From the NCBI GenBank assembly GCA_036924085.1, contig JAVGWX010000005.1, forward strand, positions 41,299,664-41,363,663: DNA of 64,000 nt, read 5' to 3'. Every line of letters starts with the position of its first letter. Positions within the stretch are counted from its first letter, which is position 1. The position numbers and the translations under genes are program-made. Below the pieces are notes generated by a model. It was not told the origin of the DNA. It saw only the letters and a list, made by a program, of their open reading frames with translations, and did no database searches. This DNA comes from Ariolimax columbianus. Lineage: Eukaryota > Mollusca > Gastropoda > Stylommatophora > Arionidae. Of this stretch, positions 23,846 to 35,640 are shown piece by piece.

Positions 23846-26323
23846 TACTTATTTTCCGTGTCAAAGCACCTAGTTATACAGTATGCATCCAGTATTCAGC
23901 AACATGAATTGCCTTGTCATTTGCCTCCAGCATGACTCACCTATTGCATGTTTCCTGGAGGTTAGGGTAGGTCATCAGGTGGTCTGGGTCCTGTATTGTG
24001 CCACAGTCACATGTGTCATCATCTGTATATCCCCGTCGTTTCATATTCCTTTTGTACAGTGATGCACCAGTTCGGAGTCTGTTCAGCGACTTCCATGTCT
24101 TGTGTGGTAGATGATGTTCGGGGAAGGTTCCTCTCGAAGTTCCATCTCTGGGGCCTGCATCAATTTGTGCCATCTCACGATGCAGCGACTTTCAGAGTTT
24201 GTCTGTATGGGCTGTGTTGATTTTAGGAAGCTATGTCTGGATTTGAGTCTTGTGCTCTGTACCTGATGTCCAAACATTGGGTGGCTTAGGTCGTGCTCCT
24301 GTTTTTCTTGTTAGATTTCTGCTGTGGTGCTTCTTTGAACCTCGGCTGGTGCTATGCCAATTATGGGGTATATTTTTTCAATGAGTGTAGGTTTTAGGCA
24401 CCCTGATACTATCCAACCCGCCTAATTTATTGCTGTATCAACTAGTTTCGCATGGGCAGAGTTTTTCCAGACTGGCGCAGTGTATTCAGCTACGGAAAAA
24501 TACAAGGCAAGTGCAGATGTCCGAAGACATGATGGCTGTGCCTCCCATGTTGTGCTCGTCAGTTTTCAGATGATAATATTTCTTGTGTGTAACTTACGCT
24601 TTGTTTCCTGGCAGTGCGTTATGTAGGACAGTGTGCGATCTAACTACACGCCTAGTTATCTGGGAGCCTGTTCAAGCTCCTGCTCTTGCCTCCTAATCTG
24701 ATAGGGTTTTTTTTGCCTCTGTTTCTGAGGTGAGTGACACACTGTTGCTGAGGTGAGTGGTACATGCCTGGGTTTTTACTGGGATTTGGTTTAAGGTGAT
24801 TCTTGTGGTAGTATTCTGCAAGGGCATTGAGAGAACTTGACAGTTTGTTTTCAAACTCCTCAACCCCTTTTCCCTGGGCAATAACTGCTGTGTCATCAGC
24901 ATAGATTAATTTTTTGTGTCTGTGTACATGGTTGGTCATTAGTATATATGTTATATAGCATGGGTGCTAGGACACTTCCTTGTGCTAGGCCGTTGTTTTG
25001 GTTTCGTCATTTGCTGTCCCTTTTCCCCAAAGTAACGTAGAACCGTCTGTTCTGCAGTAGGCATTTAATTGTATTGGTCAGAAGCCAGTCTTTTATCATG
25101 GTGTATAGCTTTGATAGTAGTCTTCGATGGTTTATGGTGTCATATGCTGCACTTAGGTCAATATAGACTACTCTGTGACATGTTTGCGTTCATATCCATC
25201 CTCTATTAATTGCATTAGGTTAAGGATTTGACTGCTGCAAGATCTTCCCGGTCTGAAATCAGCTTGATACTTGATCAGCTTCTTGTTTATCAAGATAGAG
25301 ATGCTATTCACTATCAGTCTTTCGAAAACCTAATACAAGTGACATAGTAGCGACACTGCTCGGAAATTCTTAGGTTCTGTTGGTGGTTTTCCTGGCTTTA
25401 TCAGCGCAACCACATGAGATTTCCTCCAGATTTTAGGAATTTGCATTTTGTCAATGCATATGTTCATGAGCTTTAACAGCCATTTGCTTGTTTCTGGTCC
25501 AAATTTTAAAAATTTTTCTGTCCTCAGTTCATCGGGACCACCTGCTATATTGTTTTTCATTTGATTTATTGCATGATTTAATTCCTCTATGGAGTAGGCT
25601 GTGCTTGTTGTGTCATTCTCGTTCTCACATTGACTTTGGATCTTTGTTTGCTCAGTTTTGTGATTGATTTTCCCATTCATCAGTAATTGGTGGGCTATTT
25701 GGTTGGGGTTAACTTGTGTTATCCCTATAGGAGTGCTTGTTTGATCTTTACTCAGATTTTTCATGAGATTCCTGGCTTGTCGGCTACCTTTTTTCATGTC
25801 CAAGTCTTCTACAAGACATCACTTTTCTGTTTTGTAGTCTGAGATAGCATGTAGGAGGTCTTTCCCACCTGTATGGTTTCTTCATCGAATGGATCACTAT
25901 CAAATAGTAGTTTATATTTCTCAAATAGTGCCTTTTTTTTTTGAAGAAGAAGAAAAATAGTGCCTTTAAGTCTTCATTAAGGCCAGGGACGTACTCTGTT
26001 TTACAGTCTCTTGGTAAATGGCGTCTGGAGATTAATTTTGTTAGTGCTATGAAAGCATCATACTTTACAATGTGTTGACTCCAGTTTAACTACCTCTTTG
26101 TCTAATTTGTACGCGAATTGGATCCATTTTGCTCGTTTAAAGTTGGACCAGCTTTTGACTCCAGTTTGATTACTGCTGTGACGCTGCACAAGATGGGCCT
26201 GTGCTGTGTTTGTGGTATAGGTTCCTCTATGCCTTTCGTCACTTGATGTATTATTGTATCACTAACAAATAAGTTGTCAGGGTTGTATCCTCTTCACTAC
26301 CTGCCGCTGTTAAGGGATGAGAC
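23846..26323 (-). mobile_element. Jockey-like LINE 'H', inserted in LINE 'G'
   Basis: The minus strand reads, in order: GYNPDNLFVSD and EEPIPQTQHRPILCSV near 26270-26190, LISRRHLPRDCKTEYVPGLN near 26010, SIEELNHAINQMKNNIAGGP near 25600, LKPG-like VVALIKPGKPPTEPKNFRAV near 25370, DFRPGRSCSSQILNLMQLIE near 25250, LIYADDTAVIAQGKG (catalytic YADD) near 24900, and a C-terminal KTWKSLNRLRTGASLYKR with CDCGTIQDPDHLMTYPNL near 24010. Frameshifts and stops break the ORF. ACCTTATTGTG flanks both ends (23835-23845 and 26324-26334). It lacks an RNase H domain. Confidence 0.87.
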
Positions 26324-26334
26324 ACCTTATTGTG

Positions 26335-26649
26335 TGGAAACAGGCCTCTTCCAATTATCATTTTGTGTAGCACACATTGTCCAGCAATCATTTCCCCATT
26401 TTTGTTCATCTGCAATTTTATTCATGTGTCCCATTCTTTGTCTTACCATAATCTGATTGTAACCGAGGTTGTCTGCTTCTACTTTAGCTCCCATTAATAT
26501 TAAGAGATCTTTCTTTTTCTGCGTGTCAAGACCCTCTTCCAACTCATAAAACTTTTGCTTCTTTTGCTTTCATCTTTGGCCTCGTTAGTTAAGGCATAGC
26601 ACTGAATGATGTTGGTATTTTTGTTCCTAGTTCTAAAGCTTGTGCTATT
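26335..26649 (-). mobile_element. RTE-like LINE 'G', second segment (endonuclease)
   Basis: The minus strand reads RTRNKNTNIIQCYALTNEAK, then KKKDLLILMGAKVEADNLGY and IIGRGLFPHNK. This is the middle of an APE endonuclease; the catalytic GD/GN-type block reads MGAKVEADN where MGD-x-NAK is expected, so it is damaged. It is continuous at one end with 34306-34440 (across LINE 'F') and at the other with 23845 (across LINE 'H'). Confidence 0.82.
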
Positions 26650-27980
26650 CTTCTTCTTCTTCTTCTTTGCGTTCGGTTTCGTATGCTCGTTTTATGCCAC
26701 CAGATGGGCTGCCTTCATGAAGTGACACGTCAGTCGCAAGTCCTCAATGGTTCCGCACAGTTTGTCTTGTATGTTTCTCTCCTCGGGCCAGGTCTTCTCC
26801 CCGGAGTCTTGGTGCAGTGGATGTGTTCTGGAGTCTGGGGTCCTCTCTGACATGTACATTGTGCAGTCTGTGCTGCTTTCATTTTATGCATGTGTGTATT
26901 TAGTCTGCAATGACCTGTTCTGAGGCGAAAAATTGTGGTATACTGTTTCCTATTCAGTCTATTGATTGGGTCCTGTGGGTATTTACTGTTTGTTTTCTCT
27001 ATCCACTGTTGTTTATATTTTTTTTAAATGTTTTCCTTGACTTCTGGCAGTGACACTAGGTGGGTGAATTGTTCTCTTTGTCTTCCCTCCCTGGCTAACC
27101 TGTCCGCCCATTTATTCCCAGGTATGCCACAGTGAGCTGGAATCCACTGGAGGGTGATTTTATTGTGGTCTGAGAGTTTGTTTCGCTGGCATATCAGTTC
27201 CCTTTCCATACAATTTTGTGGTTCTCTCTGTGTGGCCTGCAAAATTTCCATGCAGTCGCACAAAAACACTATTTTGTTTATTATTATCCTTTAATCCCTT
27301 TTCATCCAATAGTTTGACTGCTTCAATTATTGCCTGTTGCTCTGTTCTTAGATTTGTCGAGGGCTCCCCGGCAGCACTTAATTTTTCTATAACGGTTCCA
27401 TCCTGTAGAAATATGATGAGTCCCGCCCCTCCTTTCCTCAATGCTTCATCTGATGATCCATCTGTGTAGATGTGCATCCACATGGATTGAGGATAGGTGT
27501 CTCCAATATTCTTTAGGTTTTTTTTCTCTCAATGCATGGTCGGATTCTTCCACCTTTCTATCGATACCTGGTATTTTCGCTTCCACAGTGAAGCTGTATT
27601 TTCATATACTTGTATCATTTCCCATGTTGTTGGACATTTTTATATGATGTCACTGTTCCTGGCTGTAAGGGCTTTTGATAGATGATTGAAGCTTGTTCTT
27701 TTTATGCAGTTTTTTGTTAATTCATTGACTTTTCCCTGCATTGGATGTTTATTCATACGCTTGTATTTTTCTGTCAGGTTGAGTATTTTTCCTTCTCTGC
27801 GCTCACCGAGGCTCTGGAGGCCTGCTACCGCTTTCAGTTCTCTAATTGGGGTGCTTCATAGACCTCCGGTGATAATTCTGAGTTCGGTATTCTGTGCCTT
27901 GTCTAGTTTCTGTAGGTTGGTATTTGCAGCTGTTGCATAGGCACCCATGCCATATTCCAGTGTTAGCCGTACGTATCCAG
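26650..27980 (-). mobile_element. RNase-H LINE 'F', 3' segment (thumb, RNase H, tail)
   Basis: Minus-strand reading resumes after LINE 'E': QVYTGYVRLTLEYGMGAYAT, then LRIITGGL, a linker, IYTDGSSDEALRKGGAGLII (RNase H) at 27470, LRTEQQAIIEAVKLLDEKGL (catalytic Glu) at 27345 and ITLQWIPAHCGIPGNKWADR at 27150. The 3' end carries a (GAA)n tail (TTC repeats at 26650-26664 on +). CTTGTGCTATT flanks the whole element (26639-26649 and 34295-34305). Frameshifts split the RNase H. Confidence 0.88.
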
Positions 27981-27992
27981 TGTAGACCTGTC

Positions 27993-30900
27993 TTCTTCGT
28001 ATGCTGTCAAACGTCAACCTGTATTTTTTCGAAAAAAGCAGCGGTCATCCTGAGGCTGTCGACACTGCCATACAGCTTGTCTAGTGTTGCCACTGGTGAT
28101 GGTCACATGTGCTTTCTCTGGTCCTCGTATGTTGGGCAGTTTTGCAGCAGATGTTCAGCAGTCATTTTCCCGGTTCCACAAGTGCATTCGTCAGTGCCAC
28201 CTATCTTCAGTTTATTGAATAGGTGGTACTTCAGTCTGTTGTGGCCTGGGAGGAGTCTGAAGACCACGACTTGCTCTCTTCTGTTCAACTGGTAATAGGT
28301 ATCGTTTATTGTGTAGACCGTATGTTCTGTTTCCCATTTGGCCATGTATCTGGTCCTAATAAGCCTTTTGGACTCTTCGTAGGTCACACTAGAATCTGGT
28401 TGTGGTAGTCTTGTCTTTCTTTTGCCAGTCTGTCTGCCTCCTCGTTGCCTTGGATGTTACAGTGGGATGGAACCCACTGTACCACTACCCTTTTTGGTGC
28501 GGACTGCTGGCATAGTCGACAGAGTACTGCTCTTAAATCATTAAGTTCAGTATTTTTCTAGCTTTTTAGTGCTGTGACTACGGCCAGGGCATCTGTAAAC
28601 AGGACTATCTCGCTTTCATTGCTTTCGCCTGTCAGCATTGCTTCTACCACAGCCCTCAGTGCCTCTGCCTCCGCTCTGAAATTGCTTGAGTATTTTCCAG
28701 TTGCCACTGACAGTGTTATTTTTCTACCATTTGGTAGGCTCAGGAATACCCCTGCCCCTCCTTTCTGTGTTGTGTTTGTTACAGAACCGTCGGTGTATGC
28801 AGAGGTCCATTCCATGCTTGGGTAGTTTTCCGTTATGTACCTCAGGGTTATGTCTCTTCTTTCTTTTTCAGTCTGGCTGTTCTTGTTTCCAATACCTGGT
28901 ATATTTTCTACCACCTCCGGAATGATATGCTGCTTCCAGGTAGGTTTGCGTACAGTAGGAATTGGCTTTGGGTCTTCGCTCATCTTTGCTTTGGCGATTT
29001 CTACAAAGTTTCTCCGCTTTAGTTTCCCATTTCCAAATCTATTTAGTCTGATGCATTGGATGGTCTGTCAGTCTTCTGAGTTTCTCTGCTTGCTGCTGGG
29101 CTCTGTAGTCTCTTCTGTCGGTCATGGATTGCAGATTTGTAATCTTTTCAAGTTCTACAATTGGCGTTGACTTCATGCCTCCTGTTATAACTGTCATGGC
29201 TTGGTTTTGAAGTTTGCTAATTTTATCAAACTTCGCCTTTGCTGCTGTTGTCCATGCTGCAATGCCATACTCTAGAACTGGTCTCACTCTTCCAATGTAC
29301 AGTTTCTTTAGTGTTCTTTCGTCTGCTCCCCAGCTTGTGTCAGCAAGTTTACTCATGATTGCCATTCTTTCTCTGGCTCTCATTCGGTTTCTCTCGATCT
29401 GACTTTTCCATGTCATGCGCCGATCAAATGTGACACCCAAGTAGTTTGGGTTGTTGTTTGGCTGCAGGTATTTTCCGTCAAGACCTATTTTAGTGTTCTG
29501 GGGTATATTTGAAAGCGAGAATATTGTACATGTGGTCTTTTCCTCGTTTATTTTGACCAGCCATGAGTTCGCCCACTCCTCCAACGATGTTAGGGTCTGC
29601 TGCACCCGATTGCTTGCTATGGTGAGATTTTTTTCAGAAGTCCACATAGCCAGATTGTCTGCAAACATGGAGCTGTGGTGCAAACATGGAGCTGTGGACT
29701 CTTCTTGGTATATTCTCTGTGATGTTGTTTATATACACCAGGAAAAATGTGGGTGACAGTGCCCCCCCTTGGGGGTACTCCTTGCTCCAGTGTCACTTTT
29801 TTGCTCATCTGCCCTTGTACTTGAACTTTGGCTGTTCTGTTTTCGAGGTAGTGGCTGATCCATCTGTACATTTTCCCACATACTTCACTTCTTCATAGCT
29901 TGACTTTAAGTCCCTCTTTCCACACCTTGTCAAATGCCTTCTCTAGATCCACCCAAACCGCTACTGTATGCTTTTTCTCTTGGTAAGCATCCTCTATTTC
30001 CTGTGCTATAAGAGTGATCTGGTCCTCAGTGGATCTGTGTTGTCTAAATCTTGCTTACTGTGGAATTAGTATGTGTTTTTCTTCCAGGTGCCAAATCAGT
30101 CTGGTCTTTATCATACGCTCCATCAGTTTGCCTATACAGCTCAGTAGACTGATGGGCCTGTATCCATTTGAATCTGTTCTATCTTTTTCTTTCTTTGGTA
30201 CTGGTATAAGTACAGCCTCTTTCCATGCCTGCGGTTCAATTCCCCTTTTCCAGCTTTGGTTCAGGACTGATAGTAACTTTCTCTTTGCTGTTTGGCCCAA
30301 CCCCATCAGCATTTCATTTGTTACCCCATCTTTTCCGGGCGATTTCTTTTTCTTTAAAGTTCTCATGGCCTCATCCATTTCATTCATTGTTGGTTTTGCC
30401 ATTATGTGCTCCTCTGGTGCCATCTTGATGTTGGCGTGGCTCTTTTGTTCTTCAGTAATGTCTGTGCTCTTTTGTTCTTCAGTAATGTCTGTATGCCTGT
30501 CTGTAGGGACATCAATGTAGTTTGCTCTGGCATAATGTTCTATAAAGGCGTTTGCTGCTTTTTTTCCAGTAAGCATGTTGTCGCCCTGCTTGATGGTAAT
30601 TTGTTTATTTGATGGTGTTTCGTCATTCATGGCTCTGACTAAATTCCATAGTTGTTCCCTTCTTTATCTAAATTGAGGCTTTCTGTTTTGTTTTTCCAGC
30701 TGTCTCTTGTTATTTGGTTTAGCGTTCTTTTGTATTTCGCCGTGATGGCCTTGAGGGCGATTTGCCTCCATAGATTGCTCGCTCTCTGCAATGTTCCTAG
30801 CATTTGAGACTTCATCCACTGCTTTCTGCAGTTCATCATTCCAATATGGCTTGTAGTTTTTCCTTGCCCCTCTGGGATGGTTTCTGTGGCTGCTTGCATT

Positions 30901-31553
30901 ATTGCTTTGCTTAGACTTTCCACCATAGGTTTCATATTTTTATTTTGTGTGTTGATGGTTTCACTCAGTCCATCTGTCAGCATTGCAAATCTGTCCCAGT
31001 CGGCTCATTTATAGTTCCAACGTGGGAGTGGTTTTATTTCCTGTAGGCCTACTTCCATATCAATTTCTAGCCTAATTGGCCTGTGGTCGCTACCTGCCAA
31101 TTGGTTGAGCACCTGGCGGTCTATTTTGTGGTGAATATCCCCCGTGGAAAAGGCCAAGTCTGGAGTGGAGGTGGTATGCCATGTTCTAGAATAGAAGCTA
31201 GGGCTGTCCTCCGGCCTATTCATCACCTCTGTTGTCTGTTTCCGAATATCTCCATCTCTCCGAGTGGCTGTTGAAGTCTCCAACCACTAGGCAGCTCGAG
31301 TCCTTGATTTCCATACTCGAGAGCGACATGTCTTTGTTGGGTGGGCCATACCAGGTTGAAGATGCGGATCTTCGTTTCTTGTGTCATTATGTCGACTCCT
31401 ACAATTTCTGCTTGTCCAGTGTGATTGACAGCTACCGCGCTACTCGGAATGCAGTTACGTGTCAGAACCCCTTCTTTGGGACCTTCTCTATCAAGACGGA
31501 AGGTCTGGTATCCTCTGATGGAGAATCTGTGGTTGTTGTTGAGGTGCATTTCT
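27993..31553 (-). mobile_element. RNase-H LINE 'E', 3.56 kb, inserted in LINE 'F'
   Basis: This is a relative of LINE 'F', 5'-truncated within the endonuclease (first block QEMHLNNNHRFSIRGYQTFR at 31550). In order on the minus strand: endonuclease remainder with STPDLAFSTGDIHHKID (31190) and LAGSDHRPIRLEID (31090), a linker, RT start PGKDGVTNEMLMGL (30330) and PVPKKEKDRTDSNGYRPISL (30190), an RT C-terminal region (29683-29039) with PVLEYGIAAWTTAAKAKFDK, RNase H TSAYTDGSVTNTTQKGG (28810), FRAEAEALRAVVEAML (28670), VLFTDALAVVTALKS (28600) and WVPSHCNIQGNEEADRLAKE (28470), and a terminal ECTCGTGKMTAEHLLQNCPT (28190). TGTAGACCTGTC (12 bp) flanks it at 27981-27992 and 31554-31565. Frames are broken in several places. 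Confidence 0.92.
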
Positions 31554-31565
31554 TGTAGACCTGTC

Positions 31566-34294
31566 AGACTGTGTTTGCATCTGTGCTCCAGTTTGTCCCT
31601 GCCAGTTTTATCATCAGCCTTAGTCTGAGTGTGGCCTTCTTTTGAGTATCCTCTATGTGTGGGCCCCACGTTAATCTTTTGTCATATCTCATTCCTAGGT
31701 ATGTAGGATTGTTTTCTCTAGGAAGTAGGCTATTTTCTAAATATAGGTTGACCTGCTCTGGCTTTGTAGAGAGCGAGAAAAGTGTTGAGAGGCTCTTGCT
31801 TTTGTTTATTGTGACACCTGATGAGTCTGCCCATTTCTTTACTGTATTAATTGCTTTCTGCATTCTTGCTTTTGCTGTTCCAATGTTTTCTGCCTGGGTC
31901 CATATGGCCAGATCATCCGCATGGAGTGCCTTGTGGATGTGTGGTCTGAACTGTTTTGGCAGATCATTAATGAAGAGGATAAACAAACAAGGTAGGGGAT
32001 AGTGATCCTCCCTGGGGAACCCCTTCATGCAGTTTGACCATTTTGCTCCTGTGTTCTTCCAGCCTGAGTCGAGGTAGTCTTTGATCCAGTCAAGTCACTA
32101 GCCTTTCCATTGTCTTTCCCAGACAGTTAAGGAGGCTGATTGGACGGTAGCTTGTTTTGTTTTCTTTTGGTTTTCCCTTCTTAAGGATTGGGATTATTTC
32201 TGCCTCCTTCCATTCTTTTAGGAACAATTGGTTTATCAGGTGCAGGAATCGCTGTCTGCCTATTGGTCCAAGTGTGAAATCATTTCATTTGTTATTGTGT
32301 CGGGCCCAGGTGCCTTTTTCATCTTAAGTTTTCCTATTGCCCAATTCAATTCTTGGATACTGAAAAGCTTGTTTATTTCATCCTCATTGTTTTCTTTCCT
32401 TTTACTTCTCTTTTTTAGTTCATTTTCCACCTCTCTAACTCTTACCTTGGGCATGTTTATTTTGGTGTCTTCTGCAAAACCCGTGGCAAGGAGATTGGCT
32501 GCTTGTTTTCCTGCATATGTCTCGCCACTCTTTTCAAGTACTGTTTTTGCGTGGCTGATGGTGTTTTCCTCATTTAGGCTCCTCACCCGACTCCAAAGTT
32601 TTGTGGTGTCTTTCTCCATATTGAGGGATGCGGTTTTGTCCTGCCAACCTTTTCTGACACACGTGAGTTTTTCCTTCTTGTATATAGCTTGCTGTTTGTT
32701 GTGTTCTGTGATGTTAAAGTCTGATGGATCTTGCTCCATAGTGGTTCTTGCTTTGGTAGCCCTGTCATGCAGTTCTTGTAGCTCCCTGGTCCAGAAAGGT
32801 TTATAATTCTGTCTTCTGCCTCGTGTTATTGATTTTTCCGCTGCCTCTGTGATGATGTTTGTAAGTGTTGCAGCGTTTCGTCTTACATTGATTGATGTGA
32901 AGGGTGTTTTTAATTTGTCTTCAGTTAAGTGTTTGTAGAGGTTCCAGTCTGCTCTTTTATAATTCCAGATGGCTGTCTTCTTCCTGTTTATGGGTAGTTC
33001 TAAATCTGCTATTGTGATCATGACTGGTTTGTGATCACTACCTCCAAGCTGCCTCATTACCTCTCTTTTTGTGCGCCTCTGGATGTTCTCAGTTGCCATT
33101 GCCAGGTCAGGCGTGCTCTGTGTTCTCCAGCATCTTGAGTAAAAGGTTGGCTCTGTGTCTGGTTCGTTTATTAGAATGAGAAGATTTTCTACCATCCAAT
33201 CCTTCACGTCCTCTTCTCTTATATCCATGGTGTTGTAGACCCAACTTGGAGAGTGGCTGTTGAAGTCCTCGAGAACTATATGATTTTTATCGGTTAGTGG
33301 AATTCTATCTAGTTCCAGGTTTTTGCTATTGGGACTGTAATAATTTGTAATTTATAGTAGTTCTCGGAGGATATGTATTTTGACTGTCAGATGTTCAGGC
33401 CCATTGATGCTGCTGGAGGTTTCTGTGGCGGCTAGGGTGATTTTTACCAATGTGATGATACCTCCTTTGTGACTCTCTCTGTCCAACCTGTGTGTTTCAT
33501 ATCCCCTAATACCAAAGCGTCTATCTGCATTTAGATGTGTTTCCTGTATGCACATGACATCTATCTTGTGCTCATACAGAAAATTGTGCAGTTCTAGCTT
33601 CTTCCCCATCACCCCCTCTGCATTCCATTGTGCAATCTTTATAGTGTTGTGTAGTCCAGTATCTTTACTCTGCTTAATCCTGGTACACCGATACGCAGAG
33701 CTGTCATCAGTAGCTTGGGGTGGATCCCTTCGAGGCTTGGGATCCGGCGCTGGCTCCGCCTGGTGGTAGTCCACGGAGGCAGCCCCATATCTTGTGATAT
33801 ATCTGAGCATACTCATTAACCGTATATGCGTACATGTCCTTTTCCATTTCTGGGTACCCACACCATTCTGGCTGGCATGTTCCGTCTTCGGTGGGGGAAG
33901 TTTTGGAGTCTTCCTATCCATGTCCCGGATCATCCAAACACTGTCTGCCGGGCTTCAGTTGCTTTTCTTTTAACTAAGGTAGCTCCCTGGGTGTGACCTT
34001 GGTGGGGATTGGGTCATGTCCACGCGCCGTTGGGCCCAGCATCTGCCGCACCTGACGGAGGGGTCACACTCCTCCCAGGGTTTCTGCTATTTTATCCCTT
34101 CAGGCATCGGGAGTCCGGTTTGTCAGCGCTGGATACTCGCTATTCGCCATTGCCGTGTTAGTTTAAACGGGGAGCACCAGACCCAGCCAGTGGACCACTC
34201 GAGAAGGTACAGTTGGCTTGATTGGCAGAGGCTGTACTACAGCATAGGCATTTCTCATTTTTTTTGTGAGACCTGTACCAATCCTTACTCCCCA
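31566..34294 (-). mobile_element. RNase-H LINE 'F', 5' segment (5' UTR, APE, RT)
   Basis: The 5' end at 34294 lies next to the TSD, so the element looks full-length: about 4.07 kb once LINE 'E' and one TSD copy are removed. A 5' UTR of roughly 300 bp is followed by a minus ORF (33933-33352) with IKIAQWNAEGVMGKK and MCIQETHLNADRRFGIRGYE (APE start), then 33228-32260 with STPDLAMATENIQRRTKREV and LGGSDHKPVMITI (APE end), a linker and RT start APGPDTITNEMISHL, then 32028-31564 with ALHADDLAIWTQAENIGTAK. The RT box is HADD instead of the usual YADD or FADD. An in-frame TGA lies at the LINE 'E' insertion site. Confidence 0.9.
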
Positions 34295-34305
34295 CTTGTG
34301 CTATT

Positions 34306-34440
34306 GATTCTTTTGGTAATAGCTGCTCACTTTATGAGCATCCTCTGTGCGTTTCTAGAAAGCATCTGTGGCACTCCCTCTGTGTGTTGGGCATCAGTTC
34401 CTAGATGTTTTTTCATTTCCTTCTTGTATCTGAAATGCAG
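34306..34440 (-). mobile_element. RTE-like LINE 'G', first segment (endonuclease)
   Basis: The minus strand reads HTEGVPQMLSRNAQRMLIK and then AAITKRINSTS, matching the H-x-EGVALMLS block of RTE endonucleases. It connects in frame to 26649 when LINE 'F' is removed. Confidence 0.78.
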
Positions 34441-35383
34441 AGGATCCTGACTAACTTAAGTCATAAACTCTACCAACTCTGGTGTCTGTAACATTCAAAG
34501 ACGGTACTTTGTTTGCCTTATTCTTTACCTTTTTTCTTTGTGCTGTCACATTCTACTGGTTATTGGTTTCATAGCAAAAGGAATTACATTGTCAGTCTTG
34601 CTAGACCAGTGATAATATTGTTGCTGCACTTGGTGGAGCCTAATCCATTTCGGTTAGTCAAGATCACTTAGCTGGTTATGGTGAAGTAAATTCACTTGGT
34701 CGATCGGTAAGAATTCATTACAGAATCAGTTATGGCTTCAGACTTTCAAAAACTGCACAGCTCTAGACTTTTAAAAACAAAATGCACACATACTTGGGCA
34801 TGAAAAGATGTGAGAAGTATCAGCTCTAGACTTTCAAAAAACAAAATGCACACATACTTGGGCAGGAAAAGATGTGATAAGTATCAGCTCAACACTTTGT
34901 AACTCAGTGAGCACAAGAAAAAGGTATCTGTTGGCTATGTCCGTTACATTTTCATGCAATTGTGCAACTTTCTTTGAATGCGTCCTCACTGGAACCATCT
35001 TTTTTCATCTTCAGGTGATTTGGCAAACAAATATCCAATTGCTGTCATGGACAGTTTTCACAATAGTGTAACTCTCTTTCACTTTCTGATATAAAACACT
35101 TGCAAATCAAATGCAAATATGAAATATCCAAAATAACTGGCAGGACATAAGAAAATAGACAGATAAAATTTAGAATTTATCTACATTCTATGCCTTGTCT
35201 GGATAGATCATAGACCTATCAATTTTATATCCAGCTGCCATAACCTAACAGAAATGGGAACTGTTAGAAGGAGAAGAAATGATGGAAGAACATTAGATAT
35301 TCAAGCTCCCCAACTTTGTATTGGCTACAATGTGGCACTAATGTCAATGACTAAGTTTGTCATCTCTGCGGGATACATGGGTA
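34441..35383. other. Intron sequence, no gene; holds a tandem repeat
   Basis: Apart from the repeat at 34757-34888, nothing recognisable. The flanking LINE pieces probably decay into this region. Confidence 0.4.
34757..34888. repeat. Two-copy tandem repeat, about 65 bp per unit
   Basis: Two near-identical units each start CAGCTCTAGACTTT and include CAAAATGCACACATACTTGG and AAAAGATGTGA. A partial match to the unit start precedes them near 34735. No function recognised. Confidence 0.85.
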
Positions 35384-35640
35384 TTAATCCTGGCCTTGAC
35401 AACTTATAGTTACATTTTTTATGTGGGCATGCAATAATGTATTCCAAGTACTAGCAGTCACTTCGTCCAGGCCCACTGCTTTATCTTTCTTAAGCTTTAA
35501 TATGGTCTTTAAAATGTCAGTTTTGCTAAGTGGATTGCAATTCAAATCTATTGTTTCTGCTGATGGTGTGATAGTAGATAGACTCGCTTTGAAGTGTTTA
35601 ACCCATCTTTTATTTTGCTCATCCATGAATTTTGTCATGT
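35384..35640 (-). mobile_element. RTE-like LINE 'R', third segment (RT start)
   Basis: The minus strand reads DEQNKRWVKHFKASLSTITP, IDLNCNPLSKTDILKTILKL and KKDKAVGLDEV. This is the endonuclease-RT linker and first RT block (usually K-x-GKAAGPD). It joins, across insert K1, with FQQTDKPKNMKKF at 36510 upstream in the same element. Confidence 0.8.

Noticed and set aside
30014..30520. 168-codon plus-strand ORF rich in Ser, Phe and Leu, like a membrane protein
   Set aside because: It is the antisense shadow of the RT region of LINE 'E', whose minus frame has recognisable RT blocks.
32228..32806. 192-codon hydrophobic plus-strand ORF
   Set aside because: It lies antisense to the 322-codon minus ORF of LINE 'F' that carries endonuclease and RT motifs.
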